Shown: positions 35,201-44,073, numbered from the stretch's first letter. The stretch: 64,000 nucleotides of DNA from Rheinheimera sp. SA_1 (GCF_001669775.1 NZ_LXWK01000011.1:434001-498000), one strand, 5' to 3'. Notes: generated by a model not told the origin, from the sequence alone. Numbers and translations are program-made.

Positions 35201-35407
35201 GGTGTGGTGCCGATGGTGTTCTCGACTGGCGCCGGTTCAGAAATGCGCCAGGCGATGGGTGTGGCGGTGTTCGCCGGCATGATTGGCGTGACGATTTTTG
35301 GTCTGATTTTAACACCGCTGTTTTACTACGCGTTATCGAAACGTGGTGAGCGTAAGGCTGCTGCAGCTGCAACACCAGCGGCGATTGAAGGAGCGACTCA
35401 TGGTTAA
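32231..35407 (+). CDS. RND multidrug efflux pump, HAE-1 family (MexF/AcrB-like)
   Basis: 1058 residues with twelve membrane helices in two homologous halves. It starts with MLSQFFIRRPIFAAVLSLL and has the family motifs ATTLVLAAVFIP, GIVVDDAIVVVENVERN (helix 4 proton-relay aspartates DD) and, in the second half, GLATKNAILMVEFAKE with the relay lysine. Large periplasmic loops form the porter and docking domains. It expels drugs, dyes or solvents by proton antiport. Sequence is intact. The ATG of the outer-membrane gene overlaps its end by 8 bp. Confidence 0.96.
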   Translation: MLSQFFIRRPIFAAVLSLLFLISGAIAVWQLPITEYPEVVPPTVVVTANYPGANPKVIADTVASPLEQEINGVENMLYMSSQATSDGRMTLTITFAIGTDVDRAQTQVQSRVDRAKPRLPQEVQRLGIVTEKSSPDLTMVVHLTSPDDRYDMLYLSNYAAQNVKDELARIEGVGAVRLFGAGEYSLRVWLDPNKVSALQLTPQDIVAAIRSQNQQAAAGSLGAQPSGTSDFQLLINVKGRLSSVEEFEDIIVKVGAEGQISRLKDVARLELGASTYALKSLLDNKDAVAIPVFQASGSNAIQISDDVRAKMAELSKSFPQGLSYDIVYDPTVFVRGSIEAVVKTLLEAILLVVLVVVLFLQTWRASIIPLVAVPVSLVGTFAFMHLMGFSLNALSLFGLVLAIGIVVDDAIVVVENVERNIADGLSPLEATQKAMKEVTGPIVATTLVLAAVFIPTAFMTGLTGQFYKQFALTITISTFISAINSLTLSPALSALLLKAHDSPKDKLTRAMDKALGGWLFNPFNRLFNKASKGYGLLVRKVIRFGAVVGIIYIGMLGLTAGLFHSTPTGYVPGQDKQYLVAFAQLPDAASLERTEAVIKEMSRIALEHPGVSNSVAFPGLSINGFTNSPNSGIVFTPLKDFDERTSPELSANAIAADLNAKFAGIQGAFIAIFPPPPVQGLGTIGGFRLQIQDRANLGYVELANVTQQVMMKAWQTPELAGVFSSYQVNVPQLDLDVDRTKALSQGVSLDTVFQTLQGYLGTTYANDFNQFGRTYQVNVQADEAFRQDPAQISALKVANNQGEMIPLGSFIKVSHSAGPDRVMHYNGYTTAEINGGPAPGFSSGEAQAAIEKILAETLPAGMTYEWTELSYQQILAGNAEYLVFPLVVLLVFMVLAAQYESLSLPLAIILIVPMTLLSAISGVLLYGGDNNIFTQIGLIVLVGLATKNAILMVEFAKEKQDHGMRAMDAILEAARLRLRPILMTSIAFIMGVVPMVFSTGAGSEMRQAMGVAVFAGMIGVTIFGLILTPLFYYALSKRGERKAAAAATPAAIEGATHG

Positions 35408-36863
35408 GTTATTCAACACAGCTGCCAAAGCGGCAACCAATACAAAAGCAACGCAATACAAATCAACCGTACGACTAAGCCTGCTCGCCATTGCGCTGAC
35501 CGGTTTAATTGGTTGCACAGTTGGCCCTGATTATCAGGCGCCAACCAAGCTCAGCCAAGAGCTCAATATGCCGCAGTTAGCGCCTGCCGCTGCTGCGCAC
35601 GATAACCAGCAATTGACGTCATGGTGGCAACGCTTTGCCGATGCCGAACTCAACCGGCTGATTGACACGGCACTTTCCAACAATCAGACGCTGGCTGCCG
35701 CACAAGCGAACGTCGACCGGGCTTATGCGGTGTTTGCTGACAGTGACGATAACAATTTACCAAAAGGCATTCCAAGCCTGGGTTATTCAGCGACTGCCAC
35801 ACCGGCAGAAGTGTCGGCAACCGGCGAACGGGTGACCAGCCGGCAGTTTCAAACCGGGGTTGGTTTAAGTTGGGATTTAGATTTATTCGGCAAAATCAAA
35901 CGAGCTAGCGAAGCAGCTTTGGCTGATGCGCAAGGTGCTGAATTTGCCTGGCGTGATGCGCAGCTGACGTTGGTAGCGCAAGTGGCGCAGAGTTTTGGCG
36001 ATTATCGCGGCGCCGCACTGCGCCTGCAGGTGGCTTCACAAAATCTGGCCAATTTGCAGCAAACCACTCGGCTTATCAGCGCCAGACGTGATGCCGGGAT
36101 GGCCTCCGATTTGGAATTGGCTCGGGTCAAAGCTCAGACTTTTGCCGTCGAAACCACTTTACCGGATTTTCAGCTGGCGAAACGCCGCGCTGAACTGACG
36201 TTAGCAGCACTGCTGGGCAGTTCAGTGGAAGCGTTAGCGCTAGATAGCTCTGCTTTACAACTACCAGAACTGCCAACCCCACATGCCGTCGCTAAGGTGA
36301 ATGAGCAGTTGCAACAAAGACCGGATGTGGCCATCGCCGAACGACGCTTAGCCGCCAGTACCGCCTATATCGGAGTGGCGAAGGCTGATTTATATCCGTC
36401 ATTGTCGGTCAGTGGTTTTCTCGGTTTTCTGGCGTCCCCGGATTTAGCGGTCGGTAGCACGCAAAAAGCCTGGTCGGTGGCACCCACTTTAAGCTGGCAA
36501 GGTGCGGATTGGAGCTCGGTGCAGGCGCGGATCAAAGCAGCCAATGCCAATGAACAAGCTGCTTTGGCGACATTTCGCCAGACAGTGTTAAGTGCCTTAA
36601 GCGAGATGCAACTCAGTCTCGACAGCTACAACTTAAGCCGTCGCCAGCAGCTGATCCAGCAACAACAACTGGCAGCCACCGAGCAAGCCGTTAGCTTATC
36701 GCAGGCGCGCTTTAATGCCGGTAATGCCGATTTTCTGGAGTTATTGGACGCCCAGCGCGAATTGCTGGCAGCACGGGATCAACAAGCGCGGCTGACCCAG
36801 CAAAATTTCAGCCGGTTGGTTGATATTTACCGCAGCTTTGGTGGTGCGGTACTAGAAGGGTAA
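35400..36863 (+). CDS. RND efflux outer-membrane channel lipoprotein (OprM family)
   Basis: About 487 residues from ATG at 35400, with GAAGGAGCGACTC as ribosome site inside the pump gene; the frame is open further upstream but that would overlap more. The lipobox LIGC is followed by TVGPDYQAP, the standard start of OprM/NodT proteins. Two copies of the coiled-coil/strand unit follow, including QLTLVAQVAQSFGDYRG and the C-terminal repeat LSQARFNAGNADFLELLDAQRELL. Trimers form the channel-tunnel. This completes the tripartite system, so efflux could function without another locus. Confidence 0.94.
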   Translation: MVKLFNTAAKAATNTKATQYKSTVRLSLLAIALTGLIGCTVGPDYQAPTKLSQELNMPQLAPAAAAHDNQQLTSWWQRFADAELNRLIDTALSNNQTLAAAQANVDRAYAVFADSDDNNLPKGIPSLGYSATATPAEVSATGERVTSRQFQTGVGLSWDLDLFGKIKRASEAALADAQGAEFAWRDAQLTLVAQVAQSFGDYRGAALRLQVASQNLANLQQTTRLISARRDAGMASDLELARVKAQTFAVETTLPDFQLAKRRAELTLAALLGSSVEALALDSSALQLPELPTPHAVAKVNEQLQQRPDVAIAERRLAASTAYIGVAKADLYPSLSVSGFLGFLASPDLAVGSTQKAWSVAPTLSWQGADWSSVQARIKAANANEQAALATFRQTVLSALSEMQLSLDSYNLSRRQQLIQQQQLAATEQAVSLSQARFNAGNADFLELLDAQRELLAARDQQARLTQQNFSRLVDIYRSFGGAVLEG

Positions 36864-36979
36864 AGAGAGGGTAAAAGTTCCTGCTTGGGAAAACTCTCAG
36901 TAGCATGAAGAGCAAAGACTGCGGCCTGTCCCCCGTACTTTGATCGCTGCTGAGCGTTTTCCCTTTTTTATGCTTTACA

Positions 36980-37723
36980 TTAACTTGGTGGCGGCACCAC
37001 TGACGATAACAACCCTTGCTCATGATATTGATCCAACACCTTTTGGAACACACCGGCACTGGCCTGTTGCTGAATAAACCGATTCAGTTTCAGTCGTTGG
37101 AGTGGAGATAAAGATGGTCCGTACATGCAATGAATTGGGTATGTGGTCAGCGTCAGGGTTTTAAAATCGGCCAGTCGTAACATGTAGCCCGCTTCGGTAT
37201 CTGACAGCACGATGGTATCCAGCTCGCCACGCAACAGCCGGATCGCGTTAGTTGCCGGAGTCACACTATCCACCCTTAACAATTGTTTGTTACCAAACAA
37301 AGGTTGTAACTTTGGATAAACATAGCCCAGCGTTGCGCCAATCTCGCCTTTACTACGCTGCGTAAAATCTTCTAAATCCAGGTAGTTACGCCGACTGATA
37401 ATTAAATCCTGAAACATCAGTAATGGCGGGCTCCATTGTAACCCGCGATCCGGATACCACTCCGGACTGGCACGACAATAAATATCAGCCTGGCCACTTA
37501 ATAAAAAGTCGGCCAACCGTTTACGTGGCATCGCCACCATTTGCAATTTGATGCCAAGCTCGTTGGCAAGCAGTTGATAGATATCCGGCATAAAGCCCGC
37601 AGCAACTTTACCCTGCTGCAAAATCACCGCCGGTGGACTGTTAAAGTCACCATAAATTGCCCGCAACGATGCTGCCGACAAATCAAAACTGAATAAAAAT
37701 ACCCAGCAAAAACGAAGTTTCAA
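36980..37723 (-). CDS. Periplasmic solute-binding-like protein (SBP family 3)
   Basis: 247 residues with a signal peptide (MKLRFCWVFLFSFDLSAA). The pattern FMPDIYQLLANELGIKLQMV and MPRKRLADFLLSGQADIYCRA (residues 40-85) is that of amino-acid-binding-like proteins, and DTIVLSDTEAGYMLRL stands in the second lobe. No transport genes adjoin. It is convergent with the efflux operon and resembles in type the orphan protein at 10297. Ligand unknown. Confidence 0.75.
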   Translation of the reverse strand: MKLRFCWVFLFSFDLSAASLRAIYGDFNSPPAVILQQGKVAAGFMPDIYQLLANELGIKLQMVAMPRKRLADFLLSGQADIYCRASPEWYPDRGLQWSPPLLMFQDLIISRRNYLDLEDFTQRSKGEIGATLGYVYPKLQPLFGNKQLLRVDSVTPATNAIRLLRGELDTIVLSDTEAGYMLRLADFKTLTLTTYPIHCMYGPSLSPLQRLKLNRFIQQQASAGVFQKVLDQYHEQGLLSSVVPPPS

Positions 37724-37815
37724 TTAATCCATGCCTCACTGCATTCCGGCGATCGTTTTGGGTTGGCTGAGGCTATTGTAGTTCGATGTGCCCAAATTGT
37801 CTGCTGCTATTGTCC

Positions 37816-38202
37816 CTAGAATGTAGGCTGCATTGAATTCGTGCGAGCCTGACGGCGGTATGTTGGATGCACTAAATAAGGGGCTGCGACCTGATAACGT
37901 TGACTGAAAAAATCCAGTACTGAATCGGCGGTTAACCGACGGTATGGCAGTTGATGACGGACCACTACGGCATCAGCCAGTTGTTGCAGCATGTCGTCCA
38001 GGGTTAAACCGTGCGGCTTGGCAATCTGATACACCCCAAACAAATAATTCAATGCCATCACTGCATAAGAACAATCACCACGACGATTAATTAATTGCAG
38101 TTCATGCAATCTGATGCCGAGGTCGCGAATTTTTTGCAGGCGTTGATATTCTTGCATGATAGGGTACCTTGATAACTGCTGATACCAAGTTATCGGTCGC
38201 AT
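37816..38202 (-). CDS. Conserved-looking hypothetical cytoplasmic protein
   Basis: 128 residues from ATG at 38202, preceded by CAAGGAATAACGT. No signal or membrane segment. Helical, with KIRDLGIRLHELQLINRRGDCSYAVMALNYLFGVYQIA in parts and a basic C-terminus. No family recognised; the helical pattern gives no safe functional hint. It is divergent from the pnt operon (120 bp). Confidence 0.65.
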   Translation of the reverse strand: MRPITWYQQLSRYPIMQEYQRLQKIRDLGIRLHELQLINRRGDCSYAVMALNYLFGVYQIAKPHGLTLDDMLQQLADAVVVRHQLPYRRLTADSVLDFFSQRYQVAAPYLVHPTYRRQARTNSMQPTF

Positions 38203-38321
38203 ACGTTATTCCTTGAACTTCTAATTTAGTTTTACAGCGCGCAATAAAGCAGACAAACAGCAGAGCTATAGAAAATAACTATACTGCTCATTGATTTAGC
38301 AACAGAAGAGGATTTTCTGGC

Positions 38322-39464
38322 ATGTCGATAAAATTAGTCGTATTAACTGAAAACCGACCGCATGAACGACGCGTGGCGCTGGTGCCACAGGTAGCAAGCA
38401 AACTCTCCGCCCTTGGCTTAGACATCTGGATCCAACAGGATGCCGGACTGGCCAGTCGTATTCCTAATCAAGCGTATTTGGATGCCAGCGCCACGCCGCC
38501 GCTGCAAATCGCCGCGTCGCTTCCCGAATTACTCCAAAACGCCCATATCGTATTAGCGGTTCAACCGCCCGCTGCCGAAACTTTAAAACTGCTGGCACCC
38601 GGCACCATTGTGTTGTGTTTTGTCTATGCCCAACGTGAACCTGAACTGGTGAAGCTGCTACGCGATTTACAGCTGACCTGCTTTGCAATGGAGCTGGTGC
38701 CACGGATCAGCCGCGCCCAGGCGATGGATGCTTTGTCATCGCAGGCGGCATTGGCCGGTTATTACGGTGCTTTGTTAGGCTCCACCCAGCTGGCGCGCAT
38801 TCTGCCGATGATGACAACGGCTGTCGGCTCAATTCGTCCGGCCAAATGTCTGGTAATGGGGCTAGGTGTCGCTGGGTTGCAGGCACTTGCTACCGCCAGA
38901 AGACTTGGTGCAGTGACCGAAGGTTATGACGTCAGACCCGATACCAAAGAGCAAGCCGAGTCACTAGGTGCCAAATTTGTTGATACCGGTGTTGATGGCC
39001 GCGGTGAAGGCGGTTACGCCCGTGAACTGACGGCGGAAGAGCAACAAAAAATTCAGGCGGTGCTGACCAAACATATTCAACAGGCCGATTTGATTATTAC
39101 CACCGCCGCTATTCCCGGCCGCCCTTCGCCCAAACTCATCAGTAAAGCGCAGGTCGATGGCATGAAAAATGGTGCGGTGATTGTCGACTTAGCCGCCGAT
39201 GGTGGTGGTAACTGTGAATACAGTGTGCCGGGCGAAACGGTGCAAATTGGTCAAGTGACGATTGCAGCGCCTTTTAATGTGCCGTCATTGCTGGCCGAAC
39301 ATGCTTCAGAGCTTTACGCAAAAAACTTGTTGAATTTAATCGGGTTATTTATCAAAGACGCGGCCATCAACTTAGACTGGGACGATGAAATCCTGGCCAA
39401 AACCGTGCTGACTCACCAAGGCGAGATTAAAAACGCCGCTGCAAAAACTTTAGTGGAGGGCTGA
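38322..39464 (+). CDS. pntAA: NAD(P) transhydrogenase alpha subunit, part 1
   Basis: 380 residues: the NAD(H)-binding domain I of proton-translocating transhydrogenase. The AlaDH/PNT N-domain starts VLTENRPHERRVALVPQVASKL, and the Rossmann fold is seen as CLVMGLGVAGLQALATARRLGAVTEGYD in parts. The loop GAVIVDLAADGGGNCEYS is typical. The protein ends where the membrane part of E. coli PntA would begin; that part is encoded separately 3 bp downstream, as in Rhodospirillum. First gene of the operon, with a GAAGAGGA ribosome site. Confidence 0.95.
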   Translation: MSIKLVVLTENRPHERRVALVPQVASKLSALGLDIWIQQDAGLASRIPNQAYLDASATPPLQIAASLPELLQNAHIVLAVQPPAAETLKLLAPGTIVLCFVYAQREPELVKLLRDLQLTCFAMELVPRISRAQAMDALSSQAALAGYYGALLGSTQLARILPMMTTAVGSIRPAKCLVMGLGVAGLQALATARRLGAVTEGYDVRPDTKEQAESLGAKFVDTGVDGRGEGGYARELTAEEQQKIQAVLTKHIQQADLIITTAAIPGRPSPKLISKAQVDGMKNGAVIVDLAADGGGNCEYSVPGETVQIGQVTIAAPFNVPSLLAEHASELYAKNLLNLIGLFIKDAAINLDWDDEILAKTVLTHQGEIKNAAAKTLVEG

Positions 39465-39467
39465 GAA

Positions 39468-39800
39468 ATGGACTACCAAATCTTTGACTATCAAACGATG
39501 GTGCTGACTGGTTTTGTCGCTTTATATATTTTTATGCTGGCCGCTTTTGCCGGTTTTGAAATTATTGGCCGGGTACCGGCTATTTTGCATACGCCGTTGA
39601 TGTCAGGCTCGAATTTTATCCACGGCATTGTGGTGGTCGGCGCCTTGTGGGCGTTACTCAATGCCAGCAATCTGACACAGCAAATCATTGGTTTTATTGG
39701 TGTGTTACTTGGCGCAGGCAATGCCGCCGGTGGTTATGTGGTGACCGAGCGGATGCTGGAAATGTTTAAACCCTCCACCAACACCAAGTCGAAGGAGTAG
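39468..39800 (+). CDS. pntAB: NAD(P) transhydrogenase alpha subunit, part 2
   Basis: 110 residues with three membrane helices: the membrane part of the alpha subunit. Contains GFEIIGRVPAILHTPLMSGSNFIHGIV in parts, the conserved TPLMSGSN segment, and a polar C-terminus. It lies between pntAA and pntB with gaps of 3 and 4 bp, so all three are co-translated. Confidence 0.94.
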   Translation: MDYQIFDYQTMVLTGFVALYIFMLAAFAGFEIIGRVPAILHTPLMSGSNFIHGIVVVGALWALLNASNLTQQIIGFIGVLLGAGNAAGGYVVTERMLEMFKPSTNTKSKE

Positions 39801-39804
39801 GTTT

Positions 39805-41220
39805 ATGCCGGTCGCATTCATTATTGACAGCAGTTATTTTATCGCCGCCTTTTTGTTTATTTATGGTCTGAAACAGATGTCCTCCCCCCGCAGTGCCCGC
39901 GCCGGTATTGTACTGGCCGGAGTCGGCATGGTGATTGCCGTGCTGGCGAGTTTTTTATATAGCCTCGATGTGCGGCCAGAAGCACGCCCAATGCTACAAA
40001 CCAATATGCTGCTGGCATTGGTGGCGCTTAGTCTTGGCCTCGGCTGGGCCTGGTGGAGTGGCAAAAAAGTCGCGATGACCGCGATGCCGCAAATGGTCGC
40101 ACTTTACAACGGTATGGGGGGTGGTGCGGCTGCGGCTATTGCAGCGATTGAGCTGAGCGGTTATCAAACCCACGGCAGTATTTCGTTATTGTTGGCGGTG
40201 CTTGGCGGGCTGATTGGCGCGGTGTCGCTATCCGGTTCGCTGATTGCCTGGGCCAAACTGGATGGGCGGATCAATAAAACCCTGCGCATGACCGGTTTAC
40301 AGCTGATCAACAGTAGTTTGTTGCTGGTGCTGGGCAGCCTTGCCATTTACATCGTCTGGCAAGGTGGTCAGGTGCCACAATGGCTGTTTTTAGCCTTTTT
40401 TGCACTTGCGCTGCTGTACGGCGTGATGATGACGATGCCGATTGGCGGCGCCGATATGCCAGTGGTGATTTCGCTCTATAACGCTTTCACTGGCTTAGCT
40501 GTTGGTTTTGAAGGTTATGTGCTGAACAACCCGGCGCTGATGATTGCCGGGATGGTGGTCGGTTCGGCTGGTACCATGCTGACGCTATTGATGGCCAAAG
40601 CGATGAACCGCTCGGTGCGCAATGTGCTGTTTTCCAATTTTGGCGCCGCCAGCAGTGACGAAACGCAAACCATCAGCGGTAGCTTAAAACCGATTGAAGC
40701 CAGCGACGCTGCGATTAATATGCGTTACGCCGGGAAAGTGATTATCGCCCCGGGTTACGGCCTGGCGGTGGCGCAAGCGCAGCATAAACTCTTTGAATTT
40801 GTTGAATTATTGCAAGACGCTGGGGTGGAAGTGAAATTCGCTATTCACCCGGTGGCCGGCCGGATGCCGGGTCATATGAACGTGCTGCTGGCCGAGGCTG
40901 GCGTGCCTTATGATCTGATTTTTGATATGGAAGAAATTAATTCCGAATTTAAAGAAGCCGACGTGGCTATTGTGATTGGCGCCAACGACACGGTAAACCC
41001 GTCCGCCCGCAGCAATAAATCATCGCCAATTTACGGTATGCCAGTGCTGAATGTCGATCAGGCACGACAGGTGTATGTGATTAAACGGGGTCAGGGTAAA
41101 GGCTATTCCGGTGTCGAAAACGAGCTGTTTTTTGCCGACAACTGCCAGCTGATCTACGGCGACGCGCAAAAAGTACTTGCTGCCATGCTGCAAGCGGTGA
41201 AAAACCTCGAATCCAACTAA
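39805..41220 (+). CDS. pntB: NAD(P) transhydrogenase beta subunit
   Basis: 471 residues. About eight to nine membrane helices (1-265) form the proton channel, with GMGGGAAAAIAAIEL and GGADMPVVISLYNAFTGLAVG. The C-terminal NADP(H)-binding domain III (about 300-471) has IAPGYGLAVAQAQHKL, AIHPVAGRMPGHMNVLLAEA and GANDTVNPSAR. The complex uses the proton gradient to drive hydride transfer from NADH to NADP+. A palindromic repeat 11 bp after the stop ends the operon. Confidence 0.96.
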   Translation: MPVAFIIDSSYFIAAFLFIYGLKQMSSPRSARAGIVLAGVGMVIAVLASFLYSLDVRPEARPMLQTNMLLALVALSLGLGWAWWSGKKVAMTAMPQMVALYNGMGGGAAAAIAAIELSGYQTHGSISLLLAVLGGLIGAVSLSGSLIAWAKLDGRINKTLRMTGLQLINSSLLLVLGSLAIYIVWQGGQVPQWLFLAFFALALLYGVMMTMPIGGADMPVVISLYNAFTGLAVGFEGYVLNNPALMIAGMVVGSAGTMLTLLMAKAMNRSVRNVLFSNFGAASSDETQTISGSLKPIEASDAAINMRYAGKVIIAPGYGLAVAQAQHKLFEFVELLQDAGVEVKFAIHPVAGRMPGHMNVLLAEAGVPYDLIFDMEEINSEFKEADVAIVIGANDTVNPSARSNKSSPIYGMPVLNVDQARQVYVIKRGQGKGYSGVENELFFADNCQLIYGDAQKVLAAMLQAVKNLESN

Positions 41221-41231
41221 TTGTTAACTTC

Positions 41232-41283
41232 GGGGTCAGAGTCAGTTGTTAACAGAAATCTGTTAACAACTGACTCTGACCCC
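41232..41283. repeat. GGGGTCAGAGTC palindrome, copy 3
   Basis: GGGGTCAGAGTCAGTTGTTA and complement around a short loop. The single change relative to the other copies (CAG for CAA) occurs in both arms, a compensatory pair that suggests that hairpin structure is kept. It lies between convergent pntB and the RDD gene. Confidence 0.85.
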
Positions 41284-41287
41284 ACAT

Positions 41288-41785
41288 TTACTTTGCTTGC
41301 CGATGTAGATTTAACTCACGGCTTTGTTCTTTACTCAGTTCCACCACCATGGTGCCGGACAGTTGATCCTGCAGTGCCAGCTTTTGCTTAAAACGTACCC
41401 AAAGCCAGAAATTACCCACACCGCCCAACGCCGTAACCACCCGGATCAAAGCTTGTTTCAGCGTCACCGGCTGACCATTTTGTTGCAGCAACAATAAACG
41501 CCAGGCTCGCATGCCCAGGGTCTGCCCTGCTTTGCACCAGAAATACAGATAAAACCAGAATACCCAAAGCACCAGGTACAGCTGAAACCACAAGGCATGG
41601 CGCTGAATATAATCGGCACTATCCTGATAACCGACCAACGAAATCAACCCGGTTTTTTCCAGCAATGCCACGGCGGCCAGCGCCAGCGTCATCGCGAACA
41701 TTAAGAGCGCAATCACGATTAGTGCATCATAAACAATTGCCGCCAGACGGCGAATTAAACCAGCGCGCGGAGCTTCAGCAAACAT
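41288..41785 (-). CDS. RDD family membrane protein
   Basis: 165 residues with three membrane helices. It starts AGLIRRLAAIVYDALIVIALL, with the Arg and Asp positions that name the RDD family, and has the middle motif CKAGQTLGMRAWRL. Function of RDD proteins is not settled; some act in ion or osmotic balance. Monocistronic; it faces pntB. Confidence 0.9.
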   Translation of the reverse strand: MFAEAPRAGLIRRLAAIVYDALIVIALLMFAMTLALAAVALLEKTGLISLVGYQDSADYIQRHALWFQLYLVLWVFWFYLYFWCKAGQTLGMRAWRLLLLQQNGQPVTLKQALIRVVTALGGVGNFWLWVRFKQKLALQDQLSGTMVVELSKEQSRELNLHRQAK

Positions 41786-41903
41786 AAAAAGTCTCTTTCA
41801 TCATGAATAAAAACAGCCGGATAGCGGCAGTTTAACACGCAAAACATTGTGGGTCACAACGCTCTGTTGCCAACGATTGCAGCGCAGAAGACCACACAAA
41901 ATC

Positions 41904-42935
41904 CTAGCAGCCACTAAGTTCAGCCTGCCGCAACTGCTGCGCCCGAAACCTGGCCGGGGAAATTCCAACCAACAAGTCAAACTGATCACGCAGCGCCTGC
42001 GCCGTGCCAAAACCACATAAAGTGGCGATTTGTTCAACGCTGGTATTTGAAGTCGCCAGCAAAGTTTTCGCGTGCTCGACCCTGGCATTCAGCAACCACT
42101 GCTTTGGGCTTTGACCAAAACTAGCCTTAAACTTGCGGTCAAAACTGCGCCGGCTCATATGCACCAGCGCCGCCAGTTCATCCATTTGCAATGGCTGCTG
42201 CAAATGTTGCAGCGCATAATCCTGCACCAGCCCTAACGCTGGATCTGGTTTACCCAGCGGCAACTCAATAAATTGCTGCTGACCGCCATCGCGCTGACCC
42301 GGGATCACCAACCGCCGTGCCGCTTGGTTCGCCCGCGCCGCGCCAAAATCTTCTTTGATCAGTTGCAACGATAAATCCAGACAAGCCGCACTACCGGCCG
42401 AAGTAAAAATCCGCCCCGCCTGCACATAAAGCCGGTCGACTTTCAGATCAACGTGCGGGAACAACTGCGCAAACAGTCCGGCATATTTCCAGTGCGTGGT
42501 CGCCGCTTTGCCATCCAGTAAACCAGCATGCGCCAGCAAAAAAGCGCCAGAGCAGAAACTCACCAACCGCGCACCACGCGCCGCAGCTTGTTGTAAAGCT
42601 TGCAGTAATTGCGGATCTGGCTGTTCACTGAGCCGCCGCCAGCCCGGGAAAACTATGGTATCTGCTTCAGCCAGAATTCGCGCATCATCGCTGGTTTCCA
42701 GCCAGGTGCCACCATTCATCTGAATACGCAAACCATCCAGCCCAGCCACCCGGCATTGATACCAGGGCGCTTCGGCCGTGCGATGGCCGGCAAAAATATC
42801 AATAGCGGCGCCGTATTCCAGCATCGACAAACCGTGATAAGCGCACACCACCAGCTGATGCTCGGGATTGCCGTGGTCGTTGGCGGCGAGTTGCTGCTTT
42901 TCGTTGCTTTCTATTGCAGATATTGGCGTGAGCAT
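41904..42935 (-). CDS. GlxA/FtrA-type AraC family transcriptional regulator
   Basis: 343 residues. The N-terminal DJ-1/PfpI-like domain (about 28-195) shows YHGLSMLEYGAAIDIF, DTIVFPGW and the nucleophile-elbow region SFCSGAFLLAHAGLLDG. The C-terminal AraC domain (about 235-335) has MDELAALVHMSRRSFDRKFKA and EQIATLCGFGTAQALRDQF, two helix-turn-helix motifs. In several proteobacteria FtrA-type regulators adjoin a rhodanese gene, as here, so it probably controls the divergent rhodanese-acetyltransferase pair; the effector is unknown. Confidence 0.9.
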   Translation of the reverse strand: MLTPISAIESNEKQQLAANDHGNPEHQLVVCAYHGLSMLEYGAAIDIFAGHRTAEAPWYQCRVAGLDGLRIQMNGGTWLETSDDARILAEADTIVFPGWRRLSEQPDPQLLQALQQAAARGARLVSFCSGAFLLAHAGLLDGKAATTHWKYAGLFAQLFPHVDLKVDRLYVQAGRIFTSAGSAACLDLSLQLIKEDFGAARANQAARRLVIPGQRDGGQQQFIELPLGKPDPALGLVQDYALQHLQQPLQMDELAALVHMSRRSFDRKFKASFGQSPKQWLLNARVEHAKTLLATSNTSVEQIATLCGFGTAQALRDQFDLLVGISPARFRAQQLRQAELSGC

Positions 42936-43063
42936 TCTGGCTGATTTCTTGGCTTTATTGGCGAATCAGCCAATGGTAGCAAACATCGGCAGCTGTTCAA
43001 ATAGCCATGTCGTTCCAGAACCAACAGCAATCTTGCTGCTTGGTTTTTCCAAGGAGATATTTG

Positions 43064-43576
43064 ATGTCGATAGTTGCTACTTTAGCCACCACCCCTTCAG
43101 CCGTGCTGGCAACACCAGCCGCCCCTGCTTTGCAAGCCATGGCACACTTTGCCGCCAAACTGGCCTTGGAAACCGACTGCTCAGACGTTTTCAGCGCGCT
43201 CGCCAACGGCGCCAACGATTTCATATTGCTCGATGTCCGCTCCGAAGCGGCTTTTCTCCAGCACCACGCCCAGGGCGCGCAAAACCTGCCGCACCGCGAC
43301 ATCAGCGCCGAACGGATGGCGTTGTTCCCAACCGGCCAAACTTTTGTGGTGTATTGTGCCGGCCCGCACTGCAATGGCGCCGATCAGGCCGCCTACAAAA
43401 TTGCCAAACTTGGCTATCCGGTGAAACTGATGATTGGCGGCATCACCGGCTGGGCCGACGAAGGATTGCCATTTGCGCAAGGCGAAAACGTCACAACACC
43501 TAAAGCGGCAACGCCGGAAACTGCAGCTCCGGAAGCCGCCAAAGAGGCTGGGCAAGCGATTTCCTGCGGATGTTGA
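43064..43576 (+). CDS. Rhodanese-like sulfurtransferase
   Basis: About 170 residues from ATG at 43064, preceded by the strong site AAGGAGATATTTG. A short Ala/Thr/Pro-rich N-terminus leads to a single rhodanese domain (about 35-135) with FILLDVRSEAAFLQHHAQGA and an active-site loop with two cysteines, YCAGPHCNGAD. The C-terminal tail is Ala/Glu-rich and ends ISCGC, which adds two cysteines and could bind a metal or carry persulfide. It moves sulfane sulfur or acts in redox control. It overlaps the acetyltransferase gene by a few bases. Confidence 0.9.
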   Translation: MSIVATLATTPSAVLATPAAPALQAMAHFAAKLALETDCSDVFSALANGANDFILLDVRSEAAFLQHHAQGAQNLPHRDISAERMALFPTGQTFVVYCAGPHCNGADQAAYKIAKLGYPVKLMIGGITGWADEGLPFAQGENVTTPKAATPETAAPEAAKEAGQAISCGC

Positions 43577-44064
43577 TGACAACCCCGTTAAAAACACAGT
43601 GGCAGATAAGACCAGCAACACTGGCTGATCTGCCGACGGTGCACCAACAGATGCAACAACTGGCCGCGTTTGAAGGTTATCTGGCAGACTTTCGCGTCAC
43701 AGTGGCCGATTTAGAGAAGCGCGGTTTTAGCGGCCCGCCACAGTTCGACCTGCTGGTCGCCTGCCTTAGTCATAAGCTGTGCGGTTATGCGGTGTTGGTG
43801 TACCAGCCATTTACATATGACCTAACACCGGTCGCCACCTTAAAAGAGCTTTATGTTGCAGCCGATTATCGTGGCAGCGGCGCCGGTCAGGCACTGTTTC
43901 AAGCTGCAGTACAAACAGCCCGCAACAAAGGAGCCTACCGCCTGAACTGGCTGGTTTTAACACACAACCTACCCGCGCAGCAGTTTTATCAGCAACAAGG
44001 CGGCCACCTGTCCAAAAACTGGATTGGCTTTGAGAAAAACCTATCGCCCGCTGGTTTTGACTAA
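43570..44064 (+). CDS. GNAT family N-acetyltransferase
   Basis: 164 residues (ATG at 43570, or at 43576 which overlaps the rhodanese stop). The GNAT fold is clear: IRPATLADLPTVHQQM, ATLKELYVAADYRGSGAGQALFQAA with the acetyl-CoA pyrophosphate loop RGSGAG, and WLVLTHNLPAQQFYQQQGG. The closest family pattern is that of small-molecule acetyltransferases such as diamine/spermidine types; the substrate is unknown. Coupled to the rhodanese gene. Confidence 0.88.
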   Translation: MLMTTPLKTQWQIRPATLADLPTVHQQMQQLAAFEGYLADFRVTVADLEKRGFSGPPQFDLLVACLSHKLCGYAVLVYQPFTYDLTPVATLKELYVAADYRGSGAGQALFQAAVQTARNKGAYRLNWLVLTHNLPAQQFYQQQGGHLSKNWIGFEKNLSPAGFD

Positions 44065-44073
44065 CGCAACCAG

